From Dethiosulfatarculus sandiegensis (GTDB taxonomy: Bacteria > Desulfobacterota > Desulfarculia > Desulfarculales > Desulfarculaceae), in assembly GCF_000931935.2 (NCBI RefSeq), contig NZ_AZAC01000024.1, positions 1 to 49,077 on the forward strand: a stretch of DNA of 49,077 bases, in the 5' to 3' direction. Both the position numbers and the translations under genes were made by a program. Shown here one piece after another: positions 15,483-24,623 of this stretch. The number at the start of each line of letters is the position of its first letter. Position 1 is the stretch's first letter. Under the pieces are notes generated by a model, which was given only the letters and a program-made list of their open reading frames with translations, did no database searches and had not been told where the DNA came from.

Positions 15483-16202
15483 CTAAGCCAGCCCCTGGGC
15501 AATTCCCTCCACAATTTTACGGGCTGCCGCCACCGGGTCTTCAGCCTTTCTGATAGGCCTGCCCACCACAATGTGGGAAGCTCCCGCAGCAATGGCCCTT
15601 TGGGGGGTCATGATGCGTTTCTGGTCGTCCGGGTTGTCCTCGCCGCCGCCGAGCCTGATGCCGGGGCAGACCACCAGGGCTTCCGGGCCCAAGAGTTCTC
15701 TCATGGCGGCGGCCTCGTGCCCGCTGGCCACCACTCCGGCGCAGCCCGCGTCAATGGCCAGGCGCGCCCTTTTCTCCACCAGCCTGGCCGGGTCGGAGAG
15801 TTCTTCGGGATAGCCCATGGCCAAGAGATCCTCAGTCCCCAAGCTGGTCAGGACCGTAACGCCCAAAAGCCTGGTGCGGCCCAGATCCAACCCGTCAAAA
15901 ATTCCCACCTGGTCGCAGTGACAGGTAAGCAGGTCCACGCCCATCCTGGCCGCCGCCTTGGCCGCGGCCCGCATGGTGGCAGGAATGTCATGCAGCTTGA
16001 GATCCAGAAAAATGGCGTTGGCCCCGGCCCTGCGCAGGCGTTCAACCATCTGGGGGCCCTGGGAGACAAAAAGCTCCAGCCCCAGTTTGAACACGCCCAC
16101 TTCCGGCGCCAGCATGCGCACCAAAAGTTCAGCCTCCTCGGCTGAATCCACATCCAAGGCGAAAATCAGCCTTTCGCGAGCCTTTTCCAACATATTTTCC
16201 AT
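15483..16202 (-). CDS. pyrF: Orotidine-5'-phosphate decarboxylase
   Basis: 239 residues; a TIM-barrel enzyme that makes UMP from OMP in pyrimidine synthesis. Strand 1 LIFALDVDS carries the substrate Asp; VGVFKLGLELF carries Lys; the catalytic DLKLHDIPATM motif (Asp-Lys-x-x-Asp) is intact, and near the C-terminus VCPGIRLGG and IVVGRPIRKAEDP bind phosphate. Usual length. It lies 12 bases downstream of radC in a leftward gene set (phosphodiesterase, amrS, radC, pyrF). Confidence 0.96.
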   Translation of the reverse strand: MENMLEKARERLIFALDVDSAEEAELLVRMLAPEVGVFKLGLELFVSQGPQMVERLRRAGANAIFLDLKLHDIPATMRAAAKAAARMGVDLLTCHCDQVGIFDGLDLGRTRLLGVTVLTSLGTEDLLAMGYPEELSDPARLVEKRARLAIDAGCAGVVASGHEAAAMRELLGPEALVVCPGIRLGGGEDNPDDQKRIMTPQRAIAAGASHIVVGRPIRKAEDPVAAARKIVEGIAQGLA

Positions 16203-16214
16203 CCTTTAAAAGAC

Positions 16215-16931
16215 TTATAAATTCAAGGTCCGGTGTTCCCGGAAAAGGGCCCTGATATGACCCTGGTCCGCAAAACTGTATATGCGGTCTCCTGCCACCA
16301 CCAAATGATCAAGAAGATCTATTTCAACTCCCCGACAGGCATAAAACAACCTTCTGGTAAGGTCTTTATCCGCTTGGCTGGGGGTGGGGTCGCCCGAGGG
16401 GTGGTTGTGGGCGCAGATTACCGCCCCGGCCCCGGTGGCCAGGGCCCGGGCCACCAACTCCCTGGGATATACCACAGCCTGGTCCAAAGTGCCTTCGGCC
16501 ATATCCTCCACCGCCTTCACCCGCTGCCTTTTGTCCAGGTAGATCACCCGGAAGACCTCTCTTTGCAAAGAGCGCATGGTGAAACGCAAATAATCCAGCA
16601 CCTGGGCGGGATCGGAAAGGCTGGGCTGATTCAAAATACCGTCTTCCAAGTAGCGTCTGGCCACCTGGGGAACCAGCTTAAGCCCCAACACATTTTTAGG
16701 GCCGATCCCTTTGACTGAGGCCAGATCCTCCACCGGCGAGTCCAACACCCCCTGTAGGTTGCCTTTAAGCTTCAACAGCTGCCGGGCCTGCTGTTTGCAG
16801 TCCCTTCTTGGCGTGGCCAGGGTGAGCAGAAGCTCAAGCACTTCCTCATCGGTGAATTTACTCAAGCCGTGGGCCAGAAACTTGTCCCTAAGCCTCTGGC
16901 GATGACCCTGCCCAGGGTGGGGGTTGCTCAC
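16215..16931 (-). CDS. radC: RadC/JAB-domain protein
   Basis: 238 residues from GTG 16931 (a GTG two codons upstream, at 16937, is equally possible). N-terminal UPF0758 helix-hairpin-helix part with LTLATPRRDCKQQA and VKGIGPKNVLGLKL, then an MPN/JAMM metalloprotease-like domain with Glu in GTLDQ region and the metal motif HNHPSGDPTPSQAD. The historical link to DNA repair is doubtful, and the biochemical role of the family is unsettled. The start overlaps the amrS stop (GTGA), so they are coupled. Confidence 0.9.
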   Translation of the reverse strand: MSNPHPGQGHRQRLRDKFLAHGLSKFTDEEVLELLLTLATPRRDCKQQARQLLKLKGNLQGVLDSPVEDLASVKGIGPKNVLGLKLVPQVARRYLEDGILNQPSLSDPAQVLDYLRFTMRSLQREVFRVIYLDKRQRVKAVEDMAEGTLDQAVVYPRELVARALATGAGAVICAHNHPSGDPTPSQADKDLTRRLFYACRGVEIDLLDHLVVAGDRIYSFADQGHIRALFREHRTLNL

Positions 16932-17965
16932 GACCACACCCCTTTTATTTCAGCCCCGCAATGGGGGCAGGCCCGGTCCTTAAGGATGTTCTCCATAATG
17001 CTGAAAAGCCTTCTTTTCACCAGCACTTGGCCGCAACCGGGGCAATAGGTGCTCTCACTGTCGTGTCCCGGCACATTGCCCGCATAAACATATTTGAGCC
17101 CCGCCCTTTCACCTGCCTCAAGCGCCCTTTCCAAAGAAGACAACGGCGTGGCCGGCGGCCCCTTTTCCACATATTTGTAACGGGGGTTATAGGCGCTGAC
17201 ATGCCAGGGCACACTACTCCCCAGATCAGCGGCCAAAAAACCGGCGATCTGATTCAGCTCAAGGTCACTGTCATTCATCCCCGGGATCAAAAGGGTGGTA
17301 ACCTCCAGCCAGACGCCTTGCTCCCTTAAACGGACCAGGGTGTCCAAAACAGGTTGAAGACGGGCCTTGCACTGATTTTTATAGAAATCGTCACTAAAGG
17401 CTTTCAGGTCCACATTGGCGGCGTGCAAAAGCCCCCGGCAGGCCTCAAGGCAATCGGCGGATTGATAACCATTGCTCACAAAAACGTTTTTAAGGCCCTT
17501 TTGAACCGCCAGCTTCATGATGTCAAAGGCATATTCAAAATAAATCGTGGGTTCGGTATAGGTGTAGGCAATTGATGAACAGCCGTATTCCAGGGCCTGA
17601 TTCACAATAACCTCGGGCGGCGCGACTTTCCCTCCGGAAGAGCCGCCGGGAATTGAATCCCCGCTTTCCCGCAGAAATTGGCTGATATCCCAGTTCTGGC
17701 AAAATCCGCATTGAAAGTTGCAGCCAATGGTGGCAATGGAAAAAGACCGGGTGCCGGGTTGAAAATGAAAAAGCGGTTTTTTTTCAATGGGGTCGGGGTT
17801 TGCGGCCACGGGCTTTCCCCACACCCTGGTGTACAGCTCGCCGCCTTTATTCTCCCTCACCCGGCACAACCCCAGCCCGCCCTCCTTTATCAGGCAACCG
17901 TGGGCGCAGAGCCTGCACCTAACCTTTTCCCGGGCAAGGCTGTCCCAGAGCATGGCCTTATGCAT
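16928..17965 (-). CDS. amrS: AmmeMemoRadiSam-type radical SAM protein
   Basis: 345 residues. N-terminal CRLCAHGCLIKEGGLGLC cysteine set, then the radical SAM cluster motif Cys82-Cys86-Cys89 in IGCNFQCGFCQNW. The SAM barrel contains YTYTEPTIYFEYAFD and VSNGY. The C-terminal tail has two CxxC pairs (YCPGCG and RACPHCG), probably zinc. This is the AmrS family, related to pyruvate-formate-lyase activating enzymes and usually found with AmrA/AmrB (AMMECR1/Memo) proteins, which are not in the window. Substrate unknown. First of the amrS-radC-pyrF run, 64 bases after the phosphodiesterase gene. Confidence 0.9.
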   Translation of the reverse strand: MHKAMLWDSLAREKVRCRLCAHGCLIKEGGLGLCRVRENKGGELYTRVWGKPVAANPDPIEKKPLFHFQPGTRSFSIATIGCNFQCGFCQNWDISQFLRESGDSIPGGSSGGKVAPPEVIVNQALEYGCSSIAYTYTEPTIYFEYAFDIMKLAVQKGLKNVFVSNGYQSADCLEACRGLLHAANVDLKAFSDDFYKNQCKARLQPVLDTLVRLREQGVWLEVTTLLIPGMNDSDLELNQIAGFLAADLGSSVPWHVSAYNPRYKYVEKGPPATPLSSLERALEAGERAGLKYVYAGNVPGHDSESTYCPGCGQVLVKRRLFSIMENILKDRACPHCGAEIKGVWS

Positions 17966-18029
17966 ATTCCCCTCCTTGACACGTCTTTTCCGGCAGGCAG
18001 CCGGTTTTTTAAAGACCTCTTAACCCCTA

Positions 18030-19391
18030 TTATAGAATGGAATGCCCGTCGAGTCCCGGAGGGGTTGCAACATTCAACAATTCCATAATGGTGGCGGTGA
18101 GATCTTCCAGACGCGGGAGCGTCTCCCTTTTGGGGGGATCTTTGATGCCGGTCAAGTGCACAAAGGCCCCTTCCCTGACATGCATGCCCGGCAGATTGGC
18201 AGGGCCGAGGACAGCAGGGACATTGAGGTTGGCTTTCAGGTCAAAACCCGGATTAGGCTCCACTATCAGGTCCGCGGCCTTCCCCAGGTGGGGGCCTGAG
18301 TAGAGCTCCTCCCTGCGGTAGACCCTTCTTATCAAGGGCTCGTTTGTCTCCGGATGGCTGATTCCGGAAATTCGGTGGATAAGCTCCTGGCGCAGGTCCT
18401 CATACTCGGTGCCCTGGGGCACTGTGCCCCTTTCCTCCCTGCCTTCCAGGTTTACGAAGACCCTGCCCGGCACCAGGCTGTAGGCCCGGCTGTCCGGCAG
18501 CATGGTCAAAAGTTCTTTTTGCCCCTTGCCAAAATGGAGATAGCCGTTTTCCTCCAGCCATTGGTTTAAAAAAACCAGGGCCCGGGTGGAGGCAAAGCCA
18601 TGGTCGCTTACCAGGGCCAGGCGGCAGCCGTCCGGAAGCTGCTCCAGAAGTTCTCCCAGGTAGGAATCCAGCTTCTGATAAAAGCCAAAGAAATCCCGGT
18701 TGCCTTCCTCGGTGCCGAGGATCTGGTCACTCCACAAAAAGTGATTGAGCCGGTCGGTTGACATGACGTGCAGGTGGAATATGTCCCAGCTAAAGGAGCG
18801 CATAAGGTCAAAGCAGGCCACAAACCGCCTGGTCATGGTGGTGTGCAAATCCGCCATAAAGGCGTCCATGTCTTCAAAAGCAAGGTTGGTGTCCACGTCG
18901 ATGCGGTATTCCTTTTCCATAAGCTTGGGGGCCAGCTCCACCGGATAGGTGGCCTTGCTCAAATCCGGGCTCAGAAAACCGCCGACCATGAACCCATTGA
19001 CCCGCCTGGGCGGATAGGTGAGGGGCAGGTTAACCACTCCCACCATTTTGCCGGCTCTGCTAAGGTATTCCCATAAAGTGGGAACCTTGATATCGTTTGA
19101 AGAGGGAATATGTACTGAAAAGGGATTGGGGTGCCGGTCTACAAAACCGAATACACCATGTTTCCCGGGATTTACTCCGGTGGCATAATTAGCCCAGGCC
19201 ACTGTGCTCACTGTGGGCACCACAGAGTCAAGGGGTATGGAAACGCCCCTTTGCAATACGCCGGCCAGATTGGGCATCACCCCGCTATGGGCCGCTTTGG
19301 TCAGAAAAGTCAGCGGCACGCCGTCAAGGCCCAGAACGAAGAGCCGGTCCTCAGCTTGTTCCCGCTGGAAGAGTCGCTTGAGAAACTTCAC
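18030..19391 (-). CDS. Alkaline-phosphatase-superfamily phosphodiesterase/nucleotide pyrophosphatase (paralog 1)
   Basis: 453 residues from a GTG start with GGGGAG upstream. Matches type I phosphodiesterase/nucleotide pyrophosphatase: metal ligand Asp in FVLGLDGVPLTFL, nucleophile region VPTVSTVAWANYATG, GKHGVFGF, and metal site LVSDHGF, with DRLNHFLW between. Cytosolic, no signal peptide. Substrate unknown; members hydrolyse phosphodiesters or sulfate/phosphate monoesters. A second clear paralog sits at 25290-26702 (shared NPGKHGVFGF/DPGQLGFYGF and VNGFMVGGFLSPD/INGLMVSGFLAPD motifs). Its promoter candidate is at 19431-19459, divergent from ileS. Confidence 0.85.
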   Translation of the reverse strand: MKFLKRLFQREQAEDRLFVLGLDGVPLTFLTKAAHSGVMPNLAGVLQRGVSIPLDSVVPTVSTVAWANYATGVNPGKHGVFGFVDRHPNPFSVHIPSSNDIKVPTLWEYLSRAGKMVGVVNLPLTYPPRRVNGFMVGGFLSPDLSKATYPVELAPKLMEKEYRIDVDTNLAFEDMDAFMADLHTTMTRRFVACFDLMRSFSWDIFHLHVMSTDRLNHFLWSDQILGTEEGNRDFFGFYQKLDSYLGELLEQLPDGCRLALVSDHGFASTRALVFLNQWLEENGYLHFGKGQKELLTMLPDSRAYSLVPGRVFVNLEGREERGTVPQGTEYEDLRQELIHRISGISHPETNEPLIRRVYRREELYSGPHLGKAADLIVEPNPGFDLKANLNVPAVLGPANLPGMHVREGAFVHLTGIKDPPKRETLPRLEDLTATIMELLNVATPPGLDGHSIL

Positions 19392-19430
19392 TTACTCCCC
19401 GCAATCATAGGGTTTTTTATCAAGTGGTAA

Positions 19431-19459
19431 ACTCTAACCCCAGCCTAGGGACAAGTCAA
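19431..19459 (-). promoter_or_regulatory. Sigma70-type promoter for the phosphodiesterase-amrS set
   Basis: On the minus strand TTGACT (19454-19459) and TAGAGT (19431-19436) are 17 bases apart, about 40 bases before the GTG start. The extended -35 CTTGACTTGT is identical to the divergent ileS promoter. Confidence 0.6.
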
Positions 19460-19519
19460 GGCAATTGCAAGTTGGATTTATAACCATTTTAGTTATGAAA
19501 AACCTTGCCAAAAGCCTTC

Positions 19520-19547
19520 TTGACTTGTATGCCCACTATGGTAGAAA
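19520..19547 (+). promoter_or_regulatory. Sigma70-type promoter for the ileS operon
   Basis: TTGACT (19520-19525) and TAGAAA (19542-19547) with a 16-base spacer, about 48 bases before the ileS ATG. No T-box leader or other riboswitch motif was seen in the short leader. Confidence 0.6.
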
Positions 19548-19595
19548 CGTGAGATTCTAGGAACTTGTTATAACAATATCGCCAAGGATTCCGTC

Positions 19596-22382
19596 ATGGA
19601 CTATAAAGACACCCTTAACCTTCCCAAAACCAAATTCGCAATGAAAGCGAATCTTCCCCAAAGAGAGCCTCAGTTCCTGGCTCGCTGGGAAGAATCTCGA
19701 CTTTATCATCGCCTGCGCGAGGCCTCGGAGAACCGTCCCAGGTATATTCTGCACGACGGCCCACCTTATGCCAACGGCCACATTCATATGGGTACGGCCC
19801 TGAACAAAATACTCAAGGACATTATTGTAAAATCCCGCCAGATGAACGGCTTTGACGCCACCTATGTGCCCGGCTGGGATTGCCATGGCCTGCCTATTGA
19901 ACACGAAGTGGACAAAAAACTGGGTCCCAAAAAGCGCGACATGACCAAGGTGCAGATCAGAAAGCGCTGCCGGGAGTTTGCAGGCAAATTCATTGATGTG
20001 CAACGCGATGAGTTCAAGCGCCTGGGCGTTTTGGGTTGTTGGGAAGATCCCTACCTCACCATGAAATATGAGTATGAGGCCATCATTGCCGAAGAATTCG
20101 CCAAGATCTATCAAAAAGGCAACGTCTATCGCTCCAAGAAACCCATTTACTGGTGCAACTCCTGCCGCACCGCCCTGGCCGAGGCGGAGGTTGAATATGC
20201 GGACCACACCAGCCCCAGCATATACGTTTCCTTTAAGGTGAAAGATGACCTCTCCGCCAAATACCCTGAGCTGAAGGGGATCGACACCTATCTGGTGATC
20301 TGGACCACCACCCCCTGGACCATCCCCAGCAACCTGGCTGTGGCCGCTCATCCGGACTTTGAGTATGTGGCCGTAAAGCACGAGGGCAAGGCCTACATCC
20401 TGGCCGCCCGCCTGGCCCCGGTCTGCATGGAGACCTTTGGATTCAGCGGTTGGGAGACTCTTTGCGAAATCAATCCCCGGGACCTGGAAGGCGTCAAGGC
20501 CAAGCATCCCCTTTTCGACCGCGAATCCGTGGGCGTTTTAGCCGACTATGTCACCCTGGAAAGCGGCACCGGACTGGTCCACACCGCTCCGGGCCACGGT
20601 CGCGAGGACTATGAAACCGGCCTGAAATACGGTCTGGAGGCCTATTCTCCTCTGGACGACGGCGGACGCTTTGAAAAAGAAGTGGAGTTCTTCGCCGGGA
20701 TGGAGGTCTTTGAGGCCAATCCGCATGTCATAGCCAAGCTCAAGGAAGTGGGCGCGCTTTTGGCCAGCGAGGATATCACCCACTCCTATCCCCATTGCTG
20801 GCGCTGCAAAAAACCGGTCATCTTCAGGGCCACGCCCCAGTGGTTCATCTCCATGGATGAGAACGACCTGCGCCAAAAAGCCCTGTCCGCCATTAAAAAC
20901 GATGTGCGCTGGGTTCCCAAATGGGGCAGGGAGCGCATCTACTCCATGATCGAAAACCGTCCCGACTGGTGCATCAGCCGTCAGCGCTCCTGGGGCGTGC
21001 CTATCACGGTATTCACCTGTCAGGAATGCGGCGAGGCGGTGCTCACCCCTGAAATGGCCGAGCAGATCAAAGAGGCCTTTTTGGAAGAAGGCGCAGACGC
21101 TTGGTTCAGCCGGGACGTGCACGAACTTCTGCCTAAGGGCGCCAACTGCCCCCATTGCGGAGCCGACGCCCTGAAAAAGGAAACCGACATCTTAGATGTC
21201 TGGTTTGACTCGGGCTGCAGCCAGGCCGCGGTCCTGAAACCCAGGGCCGACCAGAACTGGCCCGCTGACATGTATCTGGAAGGCAGTGACCAGCACAGGG
21301 GCTGGTTCCACAGCTCCCTTTTGTGCTCCATGGCCACCGAGGGCAAGGCCCCTTACGGCACGGTTCTGACCCACGGTTACGTGGTCGACGGCGACGGCCG
21401 CAAAATGTCCAAGAGCCTGGGCAACGTGATTCCGCCCCAGAAAATCGCCAACCAGTACGGCGCCGAGATCATGCGGCTTTGGGTGGCTGCGGAAGACTAC
21501 ACAGACGATATCCGCATCAGCCACGACTTTCTGAAGCAGCTCTCCGAGGGCTATCGCCGCATCAGAAACACCATGCGCTTTCTGCTCGGCAACTTAAACG
21601 ACTTTAATCCGGAAACCGACCAGGTCGCCAAAGAAGATATGCGTGAGCTGGACCGCCTGATGATGCATCGCCTGCAGGAGTTCACTGCCCGCATCTTAAA
21701 GGGATATGAAGACTTCCAGTTCCACAATGTCTACCACGGAATCCATCATTTCTGCGTGGTGGACCTCTCCGGTTTCTATCTGGATGTGACCAAGGACTGC
21801 CTGTACACCAGCGCACCGGCCTCCAAGGCCAGGCGCTCGGCCCAGACGGTTCTGTACAACCTTTTGATGAACATGGTCAGGCTCATGGCCCCGATTATGA
21901 GCTTCACGGCTGAAGATATCTGGGATTTCCTGCCCTGGGCCGATGAAAAAAGGGAAAGCGTGCACCTGGAGTCCTTCCCCAAGGTGGACGAATCCTTTAT
22001 GGATGAAGAGCTGAACGCCAAGTGGACCAGCCTTCTGAACGCCAGGGACTGGATCAACAAGGGCCTGGATATGATGAGAAAAGACAAGGTCGTCGGCAAT
22101 TCGCTGGAGGCCAAACTCACCATGAGCCGTCAGGGTGAATTGGCCGAACTTCTTGAAAAAGAGGTCGAAAACCTGGCCGAAATCACCATGGTCAGCGAGA
22201 TAGACTTCACCGACCAGGTGGAAACCCCCTTGGTGGACACCGAAGAGTCAGGCGTGCCCGGATACACCATCGAGGCCACCAGCTATGAAAAATGCCCCCG
22301 TTGCTGGAAACGCAAACCAGAGGTGGGTGGCGGTCAGGAAATCTGCCACAGCTGCCAAGAGGCCCTGGACCAACTGGGATAG
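19596..22382 (+). CDS. ileS: Isoleucyl-tRNA synthetase
   Basis: 928 residues, bacterial class I synthetase of usual length. HIGH motif in [16 protein letters not shown] (near 57-66), editing domain with [14 protein letters not shown] and [22 protein letters not shown] in [11 protein letters not shown] (near 605), tRNA-binding anticodon domain, and a C-terminal zinc finger [10 protein letters not shown]...CHSC. Charges tRNA-Ile with isoleucine and edits valine. The ileS-lspA-lgt order is common to many proteobacteria. lspA starts 9 bases after the stop. Confidence 0.97.
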   Translation: MDYKDTLNLPKTKFAMKANLPQREPQFLARWEESRLYHRLREASENRPRYILHDGPPYANGHIHMGTALNKILKDIIVKSRQMNGFDATYVPGWDCHGLPIEHEVDKKLGPKKRDMTKVQIRKRCREFAGKFIDVQRDEFKRLGVLGCWEDPYLTMKYEYEAIIAEEFAKIYQKGNVYRSKKPIYWCNSCRTALAEAEVEYADHTSPSIYVSFKVKDDLSAKYPELKGIDTYLVIWTTTPWTIPSNLAVAAHPDFEYVAVKHEGKAYILAARLAPVCMETFGFSGWETLCEINPRDLEGVKAKHPLFDRESVGVLADYVTLESGTGLVHTAPGHGREDYETGLKYGLEAYSPLDDGGRFEKEVEFFAGMEVFEANPHVIAKLKEVGALLASEDITHSYPHCWRCKKPVIFRATPQWFISMDENDLRQKALSAIKNDVRWVPKWGRERIYSMIENRPDWCISRQRSWGVPITVFTCQECGEAVLTPEMAEQIKEAFLEEGADAWFSRDVHELLPKGANCPHCGADALKKETDILDVWFDSGCSQAAVLKPRADQNWPADMYLEGSDQHRGWFHSSLLCSMATEGKAPYGTVLTHGYVVDGDGRKMSKSLGNVIPPQKIANQYGAEIMRLWVAAEDYTDDIRISHDFLKQLSEGYRRIRNTMRFLLGNLNDFNPETDQVAKEDMRELDRLMMHRLQEFTARILKGYEDFQFHNVYHGIHHFCVVDLSGFYLDVTKDCLYTSAPASKARRSAQTVLYNLLMNMVRLMAPIMSFTAEDIWDFLPWADEKRESVHLESFPKVDESFMDEELNAKWTSLLNARDWINKGLDMMRKDKVVGNSLEAKLTMSRQGELAELLEKEVENLAEITMVSEIDFTDQVETPLVDTEESGVPGYTIEATSYEKCPRCWKRKPEVGGGQEICHSCQEALDQLG

Positions 22383-22391
22383 GGCTCTTAT

Positions 22392-22859
22392 ATGAAGCGG
22401 CTTCAAAAAATGGCCGTCATCGCCTTTATGGTGGTGGGGCTTGATCAGCTCACCAAGGCCCTGGCTGTCCATTACCTGGGCGGCCAGGGCGGTGTGCCGA
22501 TTATTCCGGGCTTTGCCGAACTGGTTCTGGTCTACAACCGGGGCGCGGCCTTTGGCATTTTCAGTGATTTTGTTCATGCCAAGTGGCTTTTGGCCGTACT
22601 CACCCTGGTGGCCCTTTTTGTGGCGGGCTGGGTGGCTCTGGGCAAAAGCGGAAACCACCCCCAGGTTCAGCTCAGTCTGGGCCTGATAGCCGGAGGAGCC
22701 CTAGGCAACCTAGTGGATCGGCTACGTTTAGGTCAAGTTATAGATTTTATTCACTTATATGCTGGAAACTGGCATTTCCCCGCCTTCAACCTGGCAGATG
22801 TGGCCATAAACGCGGGTGGTTTTCTCATCGCCTGGCTGTTGCTCAGGGGCAAAATCTGA
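22392..22859 (+). CDS. lspA: Lipoprotein signal peptidase (signal peptidase II)
   Basis: 155 residues with four membrane helices. Family motifs: VGLDQLTKALA, VYNRGAAFGIFSD, GGALGNLVDRLRLGQVIDFI with the first catalytic Asp, and FNLADVAINAGGFLI with the second. Cleaves signal peptides of prolipoproteins after the Lgt reaction, in the inner membrane. Sits between ileS and lgt, the two enzymes of lipoprotein maturation being next to each other. No strong ribosome binding site is visible, so translation may be coupled to ileS. Confidence 0.96.
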   Translation: MKRLQKMAVIAFMVVGLDQLTKALAVHYLGGQGGVPIIPGFAELVLVYNRGAAFGIFSDFVHAKWLLAVLTLVALFVAGWVALGKSGNHPQVQLSLGLIAGGALGNLVDRLRLGQVIDFIHLYAGNWHFPAFNLADVAINAGGFLIAWLLLRGKI

Positions 22860-22888
22860 AAACACCTGGTAATGAATGAGGGCATGAC

Positions 22889-23668
22889 ATGCACCCTGTG
22901 CTTATAAAGCTGGGTCCAGTAACCTTGCATTCCTACGGCCTTCTCCTGGCCCTGGGCGCAGCCCTGGGCCTTTGGCTTTTGGGGCGTCTGGCCAAAAAAA
23001 GCGGTCTTAATCCGGACAGGGTGACCAACCTGGCCGTATTGGTGCTTTTGTCCGGCATCCTGGGAGCCAGAGTTGCCTTTGTGCTCATAGAGCCCCGGGC
23101 CTTTCTGGCCGATCCCCTTTTATTTTTCCGTTTTTGGCAAGGCGGTCTGGTATTTTACGGAGGCGTGGCCGGAGGCCTTCTGGTGGGAGTGCCCTTGGCT
23201 CTGCGCTGGAAGCTGCCTGCCCTGCTCTTGATGGACTGTTTTGCCCCGGCCCTGGCCCTGGGCCAGATATTCGGGCGGTTCGGGTGTTTTTTCGCGGGAT
23301 GCTGCTATGGCAAACCCTGGGACGGGCCCTGCGCCGTGATCTTCAACGATCCGGCCACCCTGGCGCCCAGAGGGATTTTCCTGCACCCGGCCCAGCTTTA
23401 CACGGCCCTGGCCCTGGCCCTTATCCTGGCAGTGCTTTTGTGGCTCTGGCCCAAGCGGCGCTTTGCAGGCCAGATATTCTTTTCCTATGGCCTGATGCAC
23501 GGCCTGGCCAGGGTGATAATTGAACAGTTCCGAGGAGACTGGCGCGGAGAAGAGATCCTGGGGATCATAACCCCCACCGCCTTGTTTGCCTTGGGCCTGG
23601 CAGCCGCAAGCGGCCTGGCCCTTTTTCTGCTTTTTCAACGTAACGCCAAGAAAGGAAACAAGAAATGA
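22889..23668 (+). CDS. lgt: Phosphatidylglycerol-prolipoprotein diacylglyceryl transferase
   Basis: 259 residues, about seven membrane helices. N-terminal motif LGPVTLHSYGLLLALG, then FYGGVAGGLLVGVPLA and the Lgt signature GRFGCFFAGCCYGKPWDGP (Arg and Gly essential in the family), YGLMHGLARVIIEQFRGD near the end. Transfers diacylglycerol from phosphatidylglycerol to the lipobox cysteine before LspA acts. The last four bases overlap the start of gcvH (ATGA). Confidence 0.96.
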   Translation: MHPVLIKLGPVTLHSYGLLLALGAALGLWLLGRLAKKSGLNPDRVTNLAVLVLLSGILGARVAFVLIEPRAFLADPLLFFRFWQGGLVFYGGVAGGLLVGVPLALRWKLPALLLMDCFAPALALGQIFGRFGCFFAGCCYGKPWDGPCAVIFNDPATLAPRGIFLHPAQLYTALALALILAVLLWLWPKRRFAGQIFFSYGLMHGLARVIIEQFRGDWRGEEILGIITPTALFALGLAAASGLALFLLFQRNAKKGNKK

Positions 23669-24060
23669 ACCTTCCCGATGATCTCTATTACAGCCCTGAA
23701 CATTTCTGGGTGCGCGACGAAGGCAAAGGCAGGGTCACTTTGGGCATCACGGACTTTGCCCAAAAACAGTTGGGCAGCCTGATTTTCATAGATCTGCCCC
23801 AGGTGGAAGACGAAGTTGAAGCCGACGACGAGATGGGCGCGGTGGAAAGCGCGAAAAGCGTATCAGACCTCATCTGCCCGGTCTCTGGTAAAATCATCGA
23901 TGTAAACCAAGAAGTTATAAACGAGCCCACCCTGGTTAACGAAAGTCCTTACACCGATGGCTGGATGGTGGTTGTGGAATTATCCGATCCGGCTCAGCTC
24001 AAGGATCTGGACACCGCCGAAGACTACGAATCCAGGGTGGACAACGAAGAGGAAGAATAA
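23665..24060 (+). CDS. gcvH: Glycine cleavage system H protein
   Basis: 131 residues, lipoyl domain of the GcvH family: N-terminal YYSPEHFWVRDEG, TLGITDFAQKQLGSLIFIDLP, the lipoylation site Lys64 in GAVESAKSVSDLICP, and EPTLVNESPYTDGWM. Carries aminomethyl or other groups on lipoate. No gcvT, gcvP or lipoate ligase is nearby, so the protein may serve glycine cleavage encoded elsewhere or act as a lipoate carrier. Translationally coupled to lgt and followed after 11 bases by fmdE. Confidence 0.95.
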   Translation: MNLPDDLYYSPEHFWVRDEGKGRVTLGITDFAQKQLGSLIFIDLPQVEDEVEADDEMGAVESAKSVSDLICPVSGKIIDVNQEVINEPTLVNESPYTDGWMVVVELSDPAQLKDLDTAEDYESRVDNEEEE

Positions 24061-24071
24061 GGAGAAAAACC

Positions 24072-24623
24072 ATGCGGGTGGAAATGCTACCCCTGGACCT
24101 GCAAAAAGCGGTGGATTTTCACGGCCACCTCTGCCCGGGCCTTTTGATAGGCTACCGGGCGGTGAAGGCGGCCATGAAGGCTCTCAAATTGAACCCTTCC
24201 GTGGATGAAGAACTGGTGGCCGAAGTGGAGAACGACTCTTGCAGTGTGGATGCCTTTCAATCCATGCTCTCCACAACATTTGGCAAGGGAAACCTGAGGT
24301 TTTTAGACCATGGCAAACAGGTCTTCACCATTACGGACCGCAGTGAAAACCAAGCCGTGCGCATTGTCTTTATCGGCGACAAATTCAAGGATAAACGCCC
24401 CGACGGCTCCACTGACCGCAAGGCATATATGAAGGCCCTTTTGGACCGATCAGACGATGAGCTGTTAAAAGTGGAAGTTGTGGATGCCGCGCCCCCGGCC
24501 AAGGCCCGCATCGAGCCTTCCCTGGTTTGCCAAAGCTGCGGCGAAAATGTACAGCAGAGTAAATCCGTAAATAAAAACGGTAGGGTGTTCTGCAAACCCT
24601 GCGCCCAAAAGGAATCCAATTGA
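24072..24623 (+). CDS. FmdE-family protein with C-terminal zinc ribbon
   Basis: 183 residues. N-terminal FmdE domain with the signature VDFHGHLCPGLLIGYRAVKAA and, further on, ENDSCSVDAFQSM, residues (His, Cys, Cys) that bind a metal in known structures. The C-terminal zinc ribbon is CQSCGENV...CKPC. In methanogens FmdE goes with formylmethanofuran dehydrogenase; in bacteria stand-alone copies have been linked to molybdenum/tungsten enzyme maturation, not proven for this one. The stop overlaps the TTG start of the next gene. Confidence 0.9.
   Translation: MRVEMLPLDLQKAVDFHGHLCPGLLIGYRAVKAAMKALKLNPSVDEELVAEVENDSCSVDAFQSMLSTTFGKGNLRFLDHGKQVFTITDRSENQAVRIVFIGDKFKDKRPDGSTDRKAYMKALLDRSDDELLKVEVVDAAPPAKARIEPSLVCQSCGENVQQSKSVNKNGRVFCKPCAQKESN

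Noticed and set aside
19392..19595. T-box riboswitch upstream of ileS
   Set aside because: No AGGGTGGNACCGCG-like sequence or specifier stem is present in the short leader.
19557..20507. Long minus-strand open frame antisense to ileS
   Set aside because: It is a shadow of a well-supported gene and resembles no protein family.
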